Shown here one piece after another: positions 8,501 through 18,311 of a DNA stretch of 64,000 nucleotides. The DNA is taken from assembly GCF_003008535.1 (NCBI RefSeq), contig NZ_CP027666.1, forward strand, positions 2,345,501 through 2,409,500, in the 5' to 3' direction. Under the pieces are notes generated by a model. That model saw only the letters and a list, made by a program, of their open reading frames with translations, was not told where the DNA came from and ran no database searches. Within the stretch, counting starts at the first letter, position 1. Every line of letters starts with the position of its first letter. Source of the DNA: Ottowia oryzae (lineage in GTDB: Bacteria > Pseudomonadota > Gammaproteobacteria > Burkholderiales > Burkholderiaceae_C). The translations under genes were made by a program, and so were the position numbers.

Positions 8501-11500
8501 TTGTTGTCGCCGCCAAACCAGATCTCGCCCTGGCGCGTCACCCAGACGGACGTGGCCGCCTGCGCCGTGTGCGCCTGCGCGTCGCGCGCGGTGACGATCA
8601 GCTCCACCTCGCCGGGCTGGCCCAGCTTGGCGTCGCAGTTCAGCAGGCCGTGGGCGTCGCTGGTGCCGGTGCAGACGGTGCCCAGGTCCTTGGTCTCGGT
8701 GCGGCTGTCGTAGGTGTAGAAGCCGCCCACCATGCGCTTGCGGCTGGTGGTGGTGATGCGCGCCACGGCCTTCACGTCCAGCGCCACGCCGGCGCGCGGC
8801 TGGCCCTGCAAGTCGAGCGCCAGCGCCTGCAGGCGCACCGCCTTGTCGGTGGACACCCAGCTTTCCGCCTTGATGCCAGGCACCACCGCCGCCGGCCACA
8901 GGGTGCGGCTGCCGCGCAGGGTCTGGATTTCGCCATTGGGGTCGGCAAAGGTGGCTTCAAACAGCAGCTCGCGCGGGCGGGGAGAGGGTTTGATGCTATC
9001 AATTGTCAACTGCCCCTGGCCGTTGCGATCCAGCGTCAGGGGCAGCTTGTCGGCAACCACCTGCTGGTCTTCGTGCGCGGTGGCTTCTTCCTCGCCGTCG
9101 CCACCGCCCGCCTGGGGGCTGTCCGCCGCGCGCGGTGGGTCGAAATGGAAGTCGTCGTAGTGCTTGAAGGCCAGGGCTTTGTTGCGGGTGAGGGCCGAGA
9201 CGCGCACCGGCAGCGCGCCGGCCGGCCCGCCCGACACGTAGTTGACCTGCACCTGCGTGGGCACCGACGTGGCGGCGACCAGCGGGTCTTTGGACTGCGG
9301 GCCCACGTTGCCCTGCAGCACCGGCAGCCGGAATTCCTCCACGCGGAACTGCCCGGTGGTGATCTCGGTGGTGCCCGCCTCTTCGCCGCCGCTGGCCGGC
9401 GCCGTGGTGCGCAGCGCGATCTGGTAGACCCCCAGCTTGGCCACCGAAGGCACGGCAAAAGTGCTTTCGGCGCTGCGCCCGCCACTGGCGGTTTTGCGCC
9501 AGGTCAGCGGCTGGGTGTATTCCTGCCCGCTGCCAACGTGTGTGATGACCAGCGTGCCGGGGTTCGTCTTGGGCAGGCCGAAGCCGGCGCCGGTTTCGCT
9601 GCGCAGGATGTGCTTCATCGACACGGTTTCACCCGCGCGCAGCAGGGTGCGGTCCAACACCGAATGGGCGCGCACGCTGGGCAGGACATCGCGGCTGGTG
9701 GGCACGTTGAAGCGCCAGGGCTCGATGCCGCGCTGCCACGACGACCAGGTGAAGGCCATGTCGGGCGCGCCCTGATTGTCGGCGCGCGCGCTGACGAAAT
9801 ACGCCTGTTGGAAGTCGCCCAAGTAGTCGTCTTCGCCCGCGCAATTCGGCGCCTGCGCGGGAATGCCCTTGAAGCGGGCGATACCCTGCGCATCCGTGGT
9901 GGCCTGCGCCACTTCCTTGCCCTGGCAGGTGGACACGCGCACCACGGCGCCGGGCACGGGCTTGCCCGTGTCCAGCGTGGTCACCCAGGCCAGCGCGTTT
10001 TCACGCCCCAGCTTGAAATGCACGCCCAGGTTGGTCACCAGGGCCGAACTGCGCACGTACATCGTGCGCTGGCCGCCCAGCTTGGGGTCGAGCAGCGACT
10101 GGCCCAGGCGCGGCGACGCCACTTCCAGCACGTGAAACCCGGGGGTAAGGGGAATGCCCACCACCTCGAAGGGCCGCTCGGCCCCCGCCGGCGCGGGCGG
10201 CACGTTCAGGCGCTGCACGTCGGCCATGCCTTGCAGCAGCGATATGCCGCGCGCGTCCACGTAGTCCTTGGTGGCGTCGTCAAAGGGCTTGGGCAGCGGC
10301 TGGCGCACGTCGCGCGCGGCCAGCTTGCGCGACACCATGGTCTGGTCGAACCGCTGCACGCGGGTGAACCAGGCGATGATGTCCGCATCGGTTTGCGGCT
10401 GCACGCGGCCGATGTGCAGCGCTTGCGCGGCCAGGGCTGGTTCGACATAGCGCAGCGTCATCGGCATCAGCGGCGTGCTGTCCTTGCCTTCGGCAAAGCG
10501 TTCGACGATGCCGAACGGCGCGGCGGCAAACTTGGCCAGCGGCGGCAGCGGCGCGGTCGCCAGCGTCAGCGGAAAACTGGCGGCGTTGGCCAGCGGGCGG
10601 CCGCTGGCGTCTTTCAGGTCGGGCGGCACCGTCAGCTTGAGGGCCGTGCGCTCAGGCAGCGGGGCGGGAAAGCGCACGCTGTCGAGCAGCGCGTCGTCGT
10701 CCTGACCGTCTTCGAACACCGGGCGGTATTCGGTCTTGTCGGCGCGCAGGCGCACCTCGGCGGCCAGGCGCCGGGGCACGGGTGCGCTGAATTTCAGCTC
10801 GATCGGGCGGATCGGCATGCACGCGGCCTGCGCGTTTTCGCGCTCGCAGCCCATGCTGGCGGTGAAGGGCTCGCGCACCTGGAAGGCAAAGCGCTTTTCC
10901 ACGTTGTTCACGATGCCGCTGGGCGTGGCCACGCCCTTGCCAAACACCACTTGCACGCGGCTGGCGGAGGTCAGGCGGCGGTTGCACGCGAAGGTGACGT
11001 AACGGCCAGGCGCCTTGTCGGCCTCGGCCTGCATGTTCAGCGCCTTCAAAAGCGCGGTGCGCGGCTCGCCCGCGATCAGCCGCACCGGCACGCGCTCGCC
11101 CAGGCCGTCTACCTGGCACCACAGATTGGCCTGCACGCTCTCGTTGGTGGCCGCGCCGTTCAGCCGCAGCACGAAGCTCTGGTCTTCTTCAATGTGCTGC
11201 CCGGTAGAGGGCGTGATGCGCTGTGCAAAAGGCCCGCCAGTATGAAATTGATAGCTGGTGGCGCTGGTCAGTGCTGCGCCAGAGGCCGATTTGAACCCTG
11301 GGACGGCGGTGGCACGGCAGCGCACACCCGGCGGCAGGTCGGCCGCAAAGTCGTACACCCATTCGCGTGCACTGGTCCAGCGCGCCTGGCCGCGCGAGGC
11401 CTCGGCGTTGTCACAAGTGACGGTGAAAGGCGCCGCAGCGGCGGGGTCGCCGAAGCGCACCACGTCTTCGTTGAACTTGGCGACGACCTGGCGAACGTTG

Positions 11501-11619
11501 GTGACTTCCCCCTGGGGCGAGAAGGACGTGGCGGTGAAGGCCGATGCCGAAGTCACGCCCAGCAACCATGCCGCAGCAATGCCAACGGTGCGCCGGCTTG
11601 AGATGAAGGTCCGAATCAA
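5599..11619 (-). CDS. yfhM: Bacterial alpha-2-macroglobulin (YfhM-like, thioester type)
   Basis: Very large periplasmic protein (about 2006 residues) of the alpha-2-macroglobulin family, thought to trap proteases and protect the cell wall; it typically works with PbpC, which is encoded nearby. The start is taken as TTG at 11619, because GAGGAG lies 7 bases before it and the protein then begins with a clean signal peptide (IRTFISSRRTVGIAAAWLLG, then VTSASA). No lipobox cysteine is seen, unlike E. coli YfhM. The thioester motif is intact near residue 1505 (YPYNCLEQTTSKAIG). The mid-region (residues about 1180-1350) carries the MG/bait-type segment ending in LWQPRVQLDAQGRAVVDVPL. A repeat-family copy encodes part of the N-terminal region near residues 110-127. 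Confidence 0.92.
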   Translation of the reverse strand: MIRTFISSRRTVGIAAAWLLGVTSASAFTATSFSPQGEVTNVRQVVAKFNEDVVRFGDPAAAAPFTVTCDNAEASRGQARWTSAREWVYDFAADLPPGVRCRATAVPGFKSASGAALTSATSYQFHTGGPFAQRITPSTGQHIEEDQSFVLRLNGAATNESVQANLWCQVDGLGERVPVRLIAGEPRTALLKALNMQAEADKAPGRYVTFACNRRLTSASRVQVVFGKGVATPSGIVNNVEKRFAFQVREPFTASMGCERENAQAACMPIRPIELKFSAPVPRRLAAEVRLRADKTEYRPVFEDGQDDDALLDSVRFPAPLPERTALKLTVPPDLKDASGRPLANAASFPLTLATAPLPPLAKFAAAPFGIVERFAEGKDSTPLMPMTLRYVEPALAAQALHIGRVQPQTDADIIAWFTRVQRFDQTMVSRKLAARDVRQPLPKPFDDATKDYVDARGISLLQGMADVQRLNVPPAPAGAERPFEVVGIPLTPGFHVLEVASPRLGQSLLDPKLGGQRTMYVRSSALVTNLGVHFKLGRENALAWVTTLDTGKPVPGAVVRVSTCQGKEVAQATTDAQGIARFKGIPAQAPNCAGEDDYLGDFQQAYFVSARADNQGAPDMAFTWSSWQRGIEPWRFNVPTSRDVLPSVRAHSVLDRTLLRAGETVSMKHILRSETGAGFGLPKTNPGTLVITHVGSGQEYTQPLTWRKTASGGRSAESTFAVPSVAKLGVYQIALRTTAPASGGEEAGTTEITTGQFRVEEFRLPVLQGNVGPQSKDPLVAATSVPTQVQVNYVSGGPAGALPVRVSALTRNKALAFKHYDDFHFDPPRAADSPQAGGGDGEEEATAHEDQQVVADKLPLTLDRNGQGQLTIDSIKPSPRPRELLFEATFADPNGEIQTLRGSRTLWPAAVVPGIKAESWVSTDKAVRLQALALDLQGQPRAGVALDVKAVARITTTSRKRMVGGFYTYDSRTETKDLGTVCTGTSDAHGLLNCDAKLGQPGEVELIVTARDAQAHTAQAATSVWVTRQGEIWFGGDNNDRMDLLPEKKVYEPGETARFQVRMPFRQATALVAVEREGILHTEVVELRGDDPTVSLKIDPAWGPNVYVSVLALRGRLYDVPWYSFFTWGYKSPRAWWQAFWTDSKDYEAPTALVDLSKPAFRLGMAEISVGMAAHQLAVEVKADHERYPVRGKARVTITVQRPDGQPAAGAEVALAAVDQALLELMPNRSWNLLEAMMQRRAWGVETATAQMEIIGRRHYGRKAVPTGGDGGGRSPTRELFDTLLLWQPRVQLDAQGRAVVDVPLNDALTTFQIVAVADEGLGLFGTGQTSVQTSQDLQIISGLPPLVREGDQYRAQLTLRNTTAKPMKVEVTPRATLLTLPAQTLDIPAGEAREVQWDVTAPEQAATGRVDALLWEVQARDVSGGSAGGASDAIKLSQRIVPAVPLTVRQATLVQLAAPYSLAVSPPADALPASGAKRGGVQLALQPKLAEGLPGVRDWFARYPYNCLEQTTSKAIGLGDDALWQRTVAQMPGYLDEDGLAYYFPPRGGETHQGSDTLTAWLLAATHEAARLNKAYALPDAVRAPMIAGLTAFVEGRVERKHWSPREDLDVRKLAAIEALARYGAARPAMLTSLTIAPNQWPTSALIDWINILNRLQGIPNQREQLSQAEQILRARLTVQGTRMVFSTEKDDQWWWLMAGGDVNAARLLLTVVDKPAWKDDLPRLVTGFIARQQGGAWNTTTANLWGGLALQQFSRQYESEPVSGTTQATLGGASAEIDWAKVVRRSAADAQGQPHAASALGAPAAPGALTHNTALLPWPAPGPGAGDANLSVTHSGTGKPWLTLQSLAAVPLTAPFSAGYQIKKTITPVEQADKQLPQGQYSRGDVLRVTLDITGASDMSWVAVSDPVPTGATILGSGLGRDSTLATLGEKIGRGTHPVYEERSFEAYRAYYQYLPKGTAKLEYTVRLNNAGTFQLPPTRVEALYAPEMYGEAPNARLAVQAP
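11241..11295 (+). repeat. Dispersed repeat, in-frame copy inside the alpha-2-macroglobulin gene
   Basis: Plus-strand orientation: TATGAAATTGATAGCTGGTG, then GGCGCTGG, and a right arm of TGCGCCAGAGGCCGATTTGA. The gene is read from the other strand, giving FKSASGAALTSATSYQFHT. It closely matches the intergenic copies at 5252 and 22581. Confidence 0.75.
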
Positions 11620-11779
11620 GCAAGCACTCCTCAGATGGACGGAAGCCGCCACGCGTTGTCAGCACGCGTTGGCGATGGAAATGGGGGCAGGGTGGGCGGC
11701 GCTAGGCGGGCTTAGACGCACAGGCTGTGGAGCGTCTTGGCCCGACGCAGTCCACTTTCATGCCGCATGGGGCTCAATA

Positions 11780-13210
11780 CTATCCGAACAGTGATGTCCC
11801 GAAGTACCGCATCAAAAGCTCAACCAAACAATAAACCGAGTAGGGAATGAAGAGCGTCAGCAGCGCCAGCTCAATCGTTTTGTATTGGCGTATTCCCGCT
11901 GTGACAGGCCCCAAAGAAAAGGCCGCCAGAATGGCCACGGGAATCAGGTATCGCCCTTGAATGCCGTCAATCAACAGCGTAGGGTAATCGTTGAAGCCGA
12001 CCGCTAAGGCGAAATACGCGATGAATACGCTGCACACCGCCATCACCAGGCCGCTGGCACGAACAATGTTGAATTTTTTAAGCCATGGAAGGCCGATCCA
12101 TATCGTCGCTATGGCACCGGCAATCAGGAAGCGATAGATATTCGTCGTCTTGGTGCGAGACAAGGGAGCGTCCGACCAACCCAGCAAGCCGACAAATCCC
12201 TGGCGGACAAATTTTACGAGAGGCTCAAAATGCCAGGTTCGCCATAGGGCAGCAAAGAACTCGCCGGGATGGCTCAGGTACAGCAGGATGATTTCTTTGG
12301 TCGAATGCTGCCGTTTCAGGAATGTTTGCCCCGAAATACTGGCGGCATACGCCTGCCATCCAAGAACGCAAACCACCAACGCTGCGAGCGCGGCCAACCG
12401 ACGCCAGTTGAAGCGGTGGTACAGCAGGGACAGCGGAATCATCAAGGTGGTGATAAGGTGAGTCCGCGTCGTGCATAGAACGAACACAATGGCGTAGATA
12501 AGCACCTCGTCGCGCAACCGGTGGCCGTCTGGCGAGCGAAACAGCTTGACCCACAGGCCGAGCAAAAGCATAAGCAAGGCCGTAGTCAGGCCGTCCACAG
12601 TGGGGGCAAGCCACTGAAAGAGAGACATCGGCGTTAACAGCAGCATCAAGACCAGCGCGTTGGGGCGCCATAAGCTGCAGGCATAAAACGCAAGGGTAAT
12701 CGCGAGGCTGACAACGAGTGCCCGCGTAAACTGGTAGCTCGCCATCAGATTCAGGTTGAGTTGCCTGGAAACCCAGAGCCCGGCAGCGTGTGGAACGTAG
12801 ATGACGGGGGTGTAATAGCCCGTCCCGCCGGAGTTGGCTAACTTCAGACCCCCTGACCAATCGTGTTTTTCTGCGAACTCGGCTACGGTTCGGCGCAGCA
12901 CGAAATTTACGTGCTCCGTTCCATAAAACGGCCGTGACCGCGCGCCGTATTCTGCGAAATCAGCGAAATCCCTGCTGACGAACCCACTGTCGCGAATATG
13001 CGGATGGGTCGATGGCTGCAGCATGACCTGGCCGTTGGCCAGCATGGCGGCCCTCAGCAGGTGAACGTTTTCGTCGGGCGATTGAAAGGGTGGAATCAAC
13101 CGGGTGAACAAGGTCGCGCACAGCATGGCGACAACCCACCACAAGACCAATTGACGCAGGCCGCGCGTGCTCAGCGAAGTAGGCGACGCCTCTGGCAATC
13201 CATTCCTCAT
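11780..13210 (-). CDS. Polytopic membrane protein, DUF2142 family (putative GT-C-type glycosyltransferase)
   Basis: Membrane protein of 476 residues with roughly ten hydrophobic segments. The first periplasmic loop contains IPPFQSPDENVHLLRA, with acidic residues placed like the catalytic loop of GT-C glycosyltransferases and the DUF2142 signature. It is the last gene of a minus-strand trio with a family 2 glycosyltransferase and an SMR-like transporter. By analogy with gtr and arn cassettes it would transfer a sugar from a polyprenyl-phosphate carrier to a surface polysaccharide on the periplasmic side. The acceptor and sugar cannot be read from the sequence. Its base composition looks less GC-rich than that of its neighbours, which suggests horizontal acquisition. 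Confidence 0.8.
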   Translation of the reverse strand: MRNGLPEASPTSLSTRGLRQLVLWWVVAMLCATLFTRLIPPFQSPDENVHLLRAAMLANGQVMLQPSTHPHIRDSGFVSRDFADFAEYGARSRPFYGTEHVNFVLRRTVAEFAEKHDWSGGLKLANSGGTGYYTPVIYVPHAAGLWVSRQLNLNLMASYQFTRALVVSLAITLAFYACSLWRPNALVLMLLLTPMSLFQWLAPTVDGLTTALLMLLLGLWVKLFRSPDGHRLRDEVLIYAIVFVLCTTRTHLITTLMIPLSLLYHRFNWRRLAALAALVVCVLGWQAYAASISGQTFLKRQHSTKEIILLYLSHPGEFFAALWRTWHFEPLVKFVRQGFVGLLGWSDAPLSRTKTTNIYRFLIAGAIATIWIGLPWLKKFNIVRASGLVMAVCSVFIAYFALAVGFNDYPTLLIDGIQGRYLIPVAILAAFSLGPVTAGIRQYKTIELALLTLFIPYSVYCLVELLMRYFGTSLFG

Positions 13211-13226
13211 CCAATAAATGCTCTAT

Positions 13227-13580
13227 TCATTTTCCGCTCGTGAAAATGACCAGCAGACCCGCGATGAGCAGTGCGGTGCCCAGGTAAAAGCCCTTTGGAA
13301 ACTGCTCGCCAAAAATAAAATGGCTGGCCAGTGGCACCAGCACAAACGCCAGCGCCATTACCGGATAAATCTTACCCAGGTCCGCGTAGCGCAAAATTAG
13401 CACCCAACCGATGGAGGTAATGCCATACAGCGCAATGGTGGCGGTGAACCAGGCCAGCGGCGCCAAGCTGAAGATAGTGCCAGCAGTGTTGATGGCGTTG
13501 GCCGTCAGCTTGAACATCAGTTGGCCTGCTGCGATACCCAGTACGCAGATCAGCCCCAGCAGGTAGATTGAAAGACTCAT
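13227..13580 (-). CDS. SMR/EamA-like small transporter (putative lipid-linked sugar flippase)
   Basis: A 117-residue protein with four transmembrane segments (for example LSIYLLGLICVLGIAAGQLM). The GWVLILRYADLGKIYPVMAL segment resembles EmrE and ArnE/ArnF-type proteins. The ATG at 13580 lies one base after the stop of the glycosyltransferase gene, and 16 bases separate its stop from the start of the DUF2142 gene, so the three genes form an operon. In this setting its likely role is flipping the polyprenyl-phosphate sugar made by the first gene. A multidrug exporter role is possible from family membership alone but fits the context less well. Confidence 0.78.
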   Translation of the reverse strand: MSLSIYLLGLICVLGIAAGQLMFKLTANAINTAGTIFSLAPLAWFTATIALYGITSIGWVLILRYADLGKIYPVMALAFVLVPLASHFIFGEQFPKGFYLGTALLIAGLLVIFTSGK

Positions 13581-13581
13581 C

Positions 13582-14565
13582 TCAAATGGGTTTTTTGCGA
13601 ATCGTGAAGGATCGAAAGACCGGTTTCTGGGGCTGGTTGGCAATGTCAGCGCCCAGAAAAGCCAGTAAAAACTGGACGCCCAGAATCAACGGCAAGGCGG
13701 AAAGCATCACGGTACCGGCGGTGGCGGCAACCCCAGTTTCCATGACGTGCCACCACCGGTAGGCGCCAAAAATCAGGCCAAAAATACTTAAACACAGGCC
13801 CAGCGGCAACTCGAACGACGCCAGTGAAAGGTCGCGCAAGTAATAGTTATAGAAAATCCGCTTGAAGGTGTTGCGAACGTGCTTGGATAGAAACTCCGGA
13901 AGAACTTTCGTGATTCTCAAGTTGCTTTCTTCGTCGCCATAGAAAGCATCCATGGGCACATCGACTACGACGGCGCGCAGCGTATTGAGCCGAAACAGCA
14001 TGTCGGTCTCGAAAAAGTAGCGCTTGCTGATCTGATCCATTGGCAAATGGCTGGCAACGCGCGTCTGGATGGCGGTGTAGCCGTTGGTCGGGTCAAACAG
14101 GCCCCAATAGCCGGTGGAAACCTTGCTCATGAACGAGAGCACCGCATTGCCGAAGAGGCGAATGGCCGGCATCTGGTGGATTTCATCCAGGTGGAAGAAC
14201 CGGTTGCCCTTGGCATAGTCCGCATCGCCGGACAGCAGTGGCGCGACGAACTGCGGCAACAGCGCCGGGTCCATCTGCCCGTCACCGTCGATCTTGACGA
14301 CGATGTCCTGGCCGTCCTCGATGGCCGCCAGGTAGCCGGTCATCACGGCGCCGCCGACACCCTGGTTTTCAGCGTGGTACAGCACGCGCACCCTGGGGTC
14401 GGTGCATTGGGACGCAACCCATTGGCCGGACTGTTCCGGGCAACAGTCGTCCACTACGTAGATGACAGCGACTTCGGGACCAATGCGGCTCAGGACACCC
14501 AGGATGTGCGCGCGGACGCGAAAACTGGGGATGACGACGGAGATCCTGGAATCTTGGAAATGCAT
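13582..14565 (-). CDS. Family 2 glycosyltransferase with two C-terminal membrane helices (GtrB/ArnC-like)
   Basis: Likely polyprenyl-phosphate glycosyltransferase at the inner membrane. The 327-residue protein has a GT-A fold start (RISVVIPSFRVRAHILGVLS), a DxD-type metal site (VVKIDGDGQMDP) near residue 95, and two C-terminal hydrophobic hairpins (LPLGLCLSIFGLIFGAYRWW, then LSALPLILGVQFLLAFLGAD), as in GtrB, ArnC and DPM1-like enzymes. It is the first gene of the trio with the SMR-like transporter and the DUF2142 protein. This order (transferase, flippase, GT-C transferase) is typical of O-antigen or lipid A decoration modules. Confidence 0.87.
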   Translation of the reverse strand: MHFQDSRISVVIPSFRVRAHILGVLSRIGPEVAVIYVVDDCCPEQSGQWVASQCTDPRVRVLYHAENQGVGGAVMTGYLAAIEDGQDIVVKIDGDGQMDPALLPQFVAPLLSGDADYAKGNRFFHLDEIHQMPAIRLFGNAVLSFMSKVSTGYWGLFDPTNGYTAIQTRVASHLPMDQISKRYFFETDMLFRLNTLRAVVVDVPMDAFYGDEESNLRITKVLPEFLSKHVRNTFKRIFYNYYLRDLSLASFELPLGLCLSIFGLIFGAYRWWHVMETGVAATAGTVMLSALPLILGVQFLLAFLGADIANQPQKPVFRSFTIRKKPI

Positions 14566-14606
14566 TGCTCAATGGCCAAAGGTTGCTGCGCTGTGGACCG
14601 GGCAGT

Positions 14607-16046
<1,440 letters not shown>

Positions 16047-16178
16047 GCGTCGGGAAATTGGATTGGGGCGTATGCGCCGGGGGTAGCTACGAGGGGCTCG
16101 TCTGGATCGACGGACGGCTCGCGCGGGCTGACCAGCGCACGCCGCAGGCCCCTACACTGGGGCGCCACGGACAGGCCC

Positions 16179-17240
16179 ATGGACGATTCTCAAATTCTAT
16201 CGACCTTCATCGAGCGCAAGTTACCGCGCCGCGCCCCCGCGCCGCCTGGGCCGGTGCTGGTGTTTGACGCATGTCAGGTCGGCGTGGTGTTGCGGGCCGT
16301 GTTGTTCGTCGAAGTGGTGGCGGCGGTGGCCGTGATGTACTTCGCCGAAAGCCTGATCGACTGGGCCACGCGCCTGTCGGTGATGACGGCCGGGGTCTTG
16401 CCAGCCACCTTGCTGTGGCTGATCGTGGCCTGCGCTTTGAAGCGGCCGCTGGCCCGGCTGGGCGAGGGCCTGCAGATCACCGCCGGCATTGCCTTGGGCG
16501 CGTTGGCCGGGCTGTATGCGTGCGGAATGCTGACATTGCTCAACCTGGCGCCCACGCCGCCGTGGGTGGCCAGTGCCTTCACGGGTGCGCTGCTGGCGGC
16601 CGGGCTGGTGGCGGGGCTGGTGTGGCGCGTGCGGGGGCGCACGCCGGCGGCCACCACGGCGCGGCTGGCCGAGCTGCAGTCGCGCATTCGCCCGCACTTC
16701 CTGTTCAACACGCTCAATTCGGCCATCGCCCTGGTGCGCGCCGAGCCGGCCAAGGCCGAGCGCGTGCTGGAAGACCTGTCCGATCTGTTTCGCCACGCGC
16801 TGGCCGATCAGGAAGACAGCTCCACCATCGGGCAAGAGATCGACCTGGCGCGCGGCTACCTCGAGATCGAACAGGTGCGCTTTGGCCGCCGCCTGCGGGT
16901 GGAATGGTCGCTGGACGAGCGCGTGAACGAGGCGCGCCTGCCGCCACTCATCTTGCAGCCGCTGGTCGAAAACGCCGTCAAGCACGGGGTTGAGCCCAGC
17001 GCGCGCGGCGCGCAGCTGCGCGTGTCCACCCAGCTGCGCGGGCCGGTGGCGCTCATCAAGGTGACCAACACCGTGCCCGCGGGTCAGGGCCAGCGCGGGC
17101 ATGGCATTGCGCTGGCCAACGTGCGGTCGCGGTTGCGCTTGTTACATGATCTGCACGGCAGTTTCCGCACTGCATTGGTTGACGGCGTGTACCAGGCCCG
17201 TATCGAGGTGCCCATGCCAGAGAAAGCCACACGCGCGTGA
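16179..17240 (+). CDS. LytS/AlgZ-type sensor histidine kinase
   Basis: Inner-membrane sensor kinase of 353 residues. Four or five hydrophobic segments occupy residues about 30-150. A His_kinase domain follows (LQSRIRPHFLFNTLNSAIAL) with the phospho-accepting histidine near residue 172, then an HATPase_c region (LPPLILQPLVENAVKHGVEP, later GHGIALANVRSRL). The ATG at 16179 was chosen because the longer upstream frame runs antisense through argH. It is followed 132 bases later by a LytTR-type response regulator, its likely partner, and then hem genes, mirroring algZ-algR-hemC in Pseudomonas. The signal it senses is unknown. Confidence 0.88.
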   Translation: MDDSQILSTFIERKLPRRAPAPPGPVLVFDACQVGVVLRAVLFVEVVAAVAVMYFAESLIDWATRLSVMTAGVLPATLLWLIVACALKRPLARLGEGLQITAGIALGALAGLYACGMLTLLNLAPTPPWVASAFTGALLAAGLVAGLVWRVRGRTPAATTARLAELQSRIRPHFLFNTLNSAIALVRAEPAKAERVLEDLSDLFRHALADQEDSSTIGQEIDLARGYLEIEQVRFGRRLRVEWSLDERVNEARLPPLILQPLVENAVKHGVEPSARGAQLRVSTQLRGPVALIKVTNTVPAGQGQRGHGIALANVRSRLRLLHDLHGSFRTALVDGVYQARIEVPMPEKATRA

Positions 17241-17372
17241 AAGCCTTCACACCTTGGCGCACGCCGCCTTCCGCCGTCGGCCACGCCCGCGCCCATGGCC
17301 GCCGCGCCGGTGCAGACTTGCCGTTGCGCCCAATTGGGCAAGCCCTTCAACTTTGACCGCAGTGCCGCTGAG

Positions 17373-18125
17373 ATGACCGCCCCCCTGAACGTGCTGATCG
17401 TGGACGACGAGCCGCTGGCCCGCTCGCGCCTGCGCACGCTGCTGGGCGATTGCCAACAACCGGCCGCCGTGGCCGCGGGCGAGGCCGGCGACGCCAACGA
17501 GGCCATGGCCTTGGCGCGCCGCCAGCCGTTCGACGTGGTGCTGCTGGACATCCACATGCCCGGCACCGACGGCATTGCGCTGGCGCAGGCGCTGGCGCAG
17601 CTGCCCCAGCCGCCGGCGGTGGTCTTTGTCACCGCGCACGCCGAGCACGCCGTGAAGGCCTTCGAGCTGGACGCGGCCGACTACCTCACCAAGCCCGTTC
17701 GGCGCGAGCGCCTGCAGGCCGCGCTTCAAAAAGCAGAGCGCCTGACGCAAATCAACACAGCGCCAGCGCCTGATTTGGCTGAACAATGGCTGCTGATCAG
17801 CGAGCGTGGGCGCACCGTGCGCGTGCCCGTCAGCGAAGTGCTCTACCTGAAGGCCGAGCTGAAATACATCACCGTGCGCACCGCCCAGGCCACGCACGTG
17901 CTGGACGACAGCCTGGCGCAACTCGAAGGGCGCCTGCCCCCGCGCTTCGTGCGCATCCACCGCAACGCGCTCGTCGCGCGCGACGCCATCCGCGCCCTGG
18001 TGCGCCAGCACGAGCCGGACGAGGGCGACGGCTGGGCCGTGCGCCTGGCGGGCATCGACGAGCTGCTGCCCGTGTCGCGCCGCCAGGTGGCCGCGCTGCG
18101 CGAAGCGCTGGCCAGTTGCTCTTGA
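17373..18125 (+). CDS. LytTR-type response regulator (AlgR-like)
   Basis: DNA-binding response regulator of 250 residues. The receiver domain starts NVLIVDDEPLARSRLRTLL, with the phospho-acceptor Asp near residue 58 (VVLLDIHMPGTDG) and the conserved Lys in YLTKPVRRERL. A LytTR DNA-binding domain occupies about residues 140-245 (VSEVLYLKAELKYITVRTAQ, then PRFVRIHRNALVARDAI). The start at 17373 gives the canonical receiver N-terminus. It follows the AlgZ-like kinase gene and probably forms a two-component system with it. The inter-domain linker (residues about 119-137) has a faint resemblance to the dispersed repeat. Confidence 0.9.
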   Translation: MTAPLNVLIVDDEPLARSRLRTLLGDCQQPAAVAAGEAGDANEAMALARRQPFDVVLLDIHMPGTDGIALAQALAQLPQPPAVVFVTAHAEHAVKAFELDAADYLTKPVRRERLQAALQKAERLTQINTAPAPDLAEQWLLISERGRTVRVPVSEVLYLKAELKYITVRTAQATHVLDDSLAQLEGRLPPRFVRIHRNALVARDAIRALVRQHEPDEGDGWAVRLAGIDELLPVSRRQVAALREALASCS

Positions 18126-18182
18126 AAGCGTAGCTGCTGGCGCACTGTGGGCGGGCGCTGGCACCGCATTAAGCAATGAATT
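18121..18182 (+). repeat. Dispersed repeat, intergenic copy after the AlgR-like gene
   Basis: Starts at the stop codon of the response regulator: TTGAAAGCGTAGCTGCTGGC, then GCACTGTGGGC and GGGCGCTGGCACCGC. The right arm is more degenerate than in other copies. Confidence 0.65.
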
Positions 18183-18311
18183 GGGTGGTAAGGCGCCACC
18201 TCCGATGGCGCCGAACCGGCCACGCGCATTGCCCTGGCGCAACCCCCTTGGCCCCCACGCGGCAGTACCATCGCCTGTTCCGTGTGAACCTGTCGAAAAA
18301 GCTAGCCCGCC

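Noticed and set aside
6808..11601. A 1597-residue open frame on the plus strand
   Set aside because: It is antisense to the alpha-2-macroglobulin gene and rich in His, Gly, Gln and Arg, the usual shadow of a GC-rich gene. No domain is visible.
17725..17790. Repeat copy in the AlgR-like inter-domain linker
   Set aside because: Only the TTCAAAA end and a GCGCCAGCGCC core are shared; the alignment is too weak to claim.
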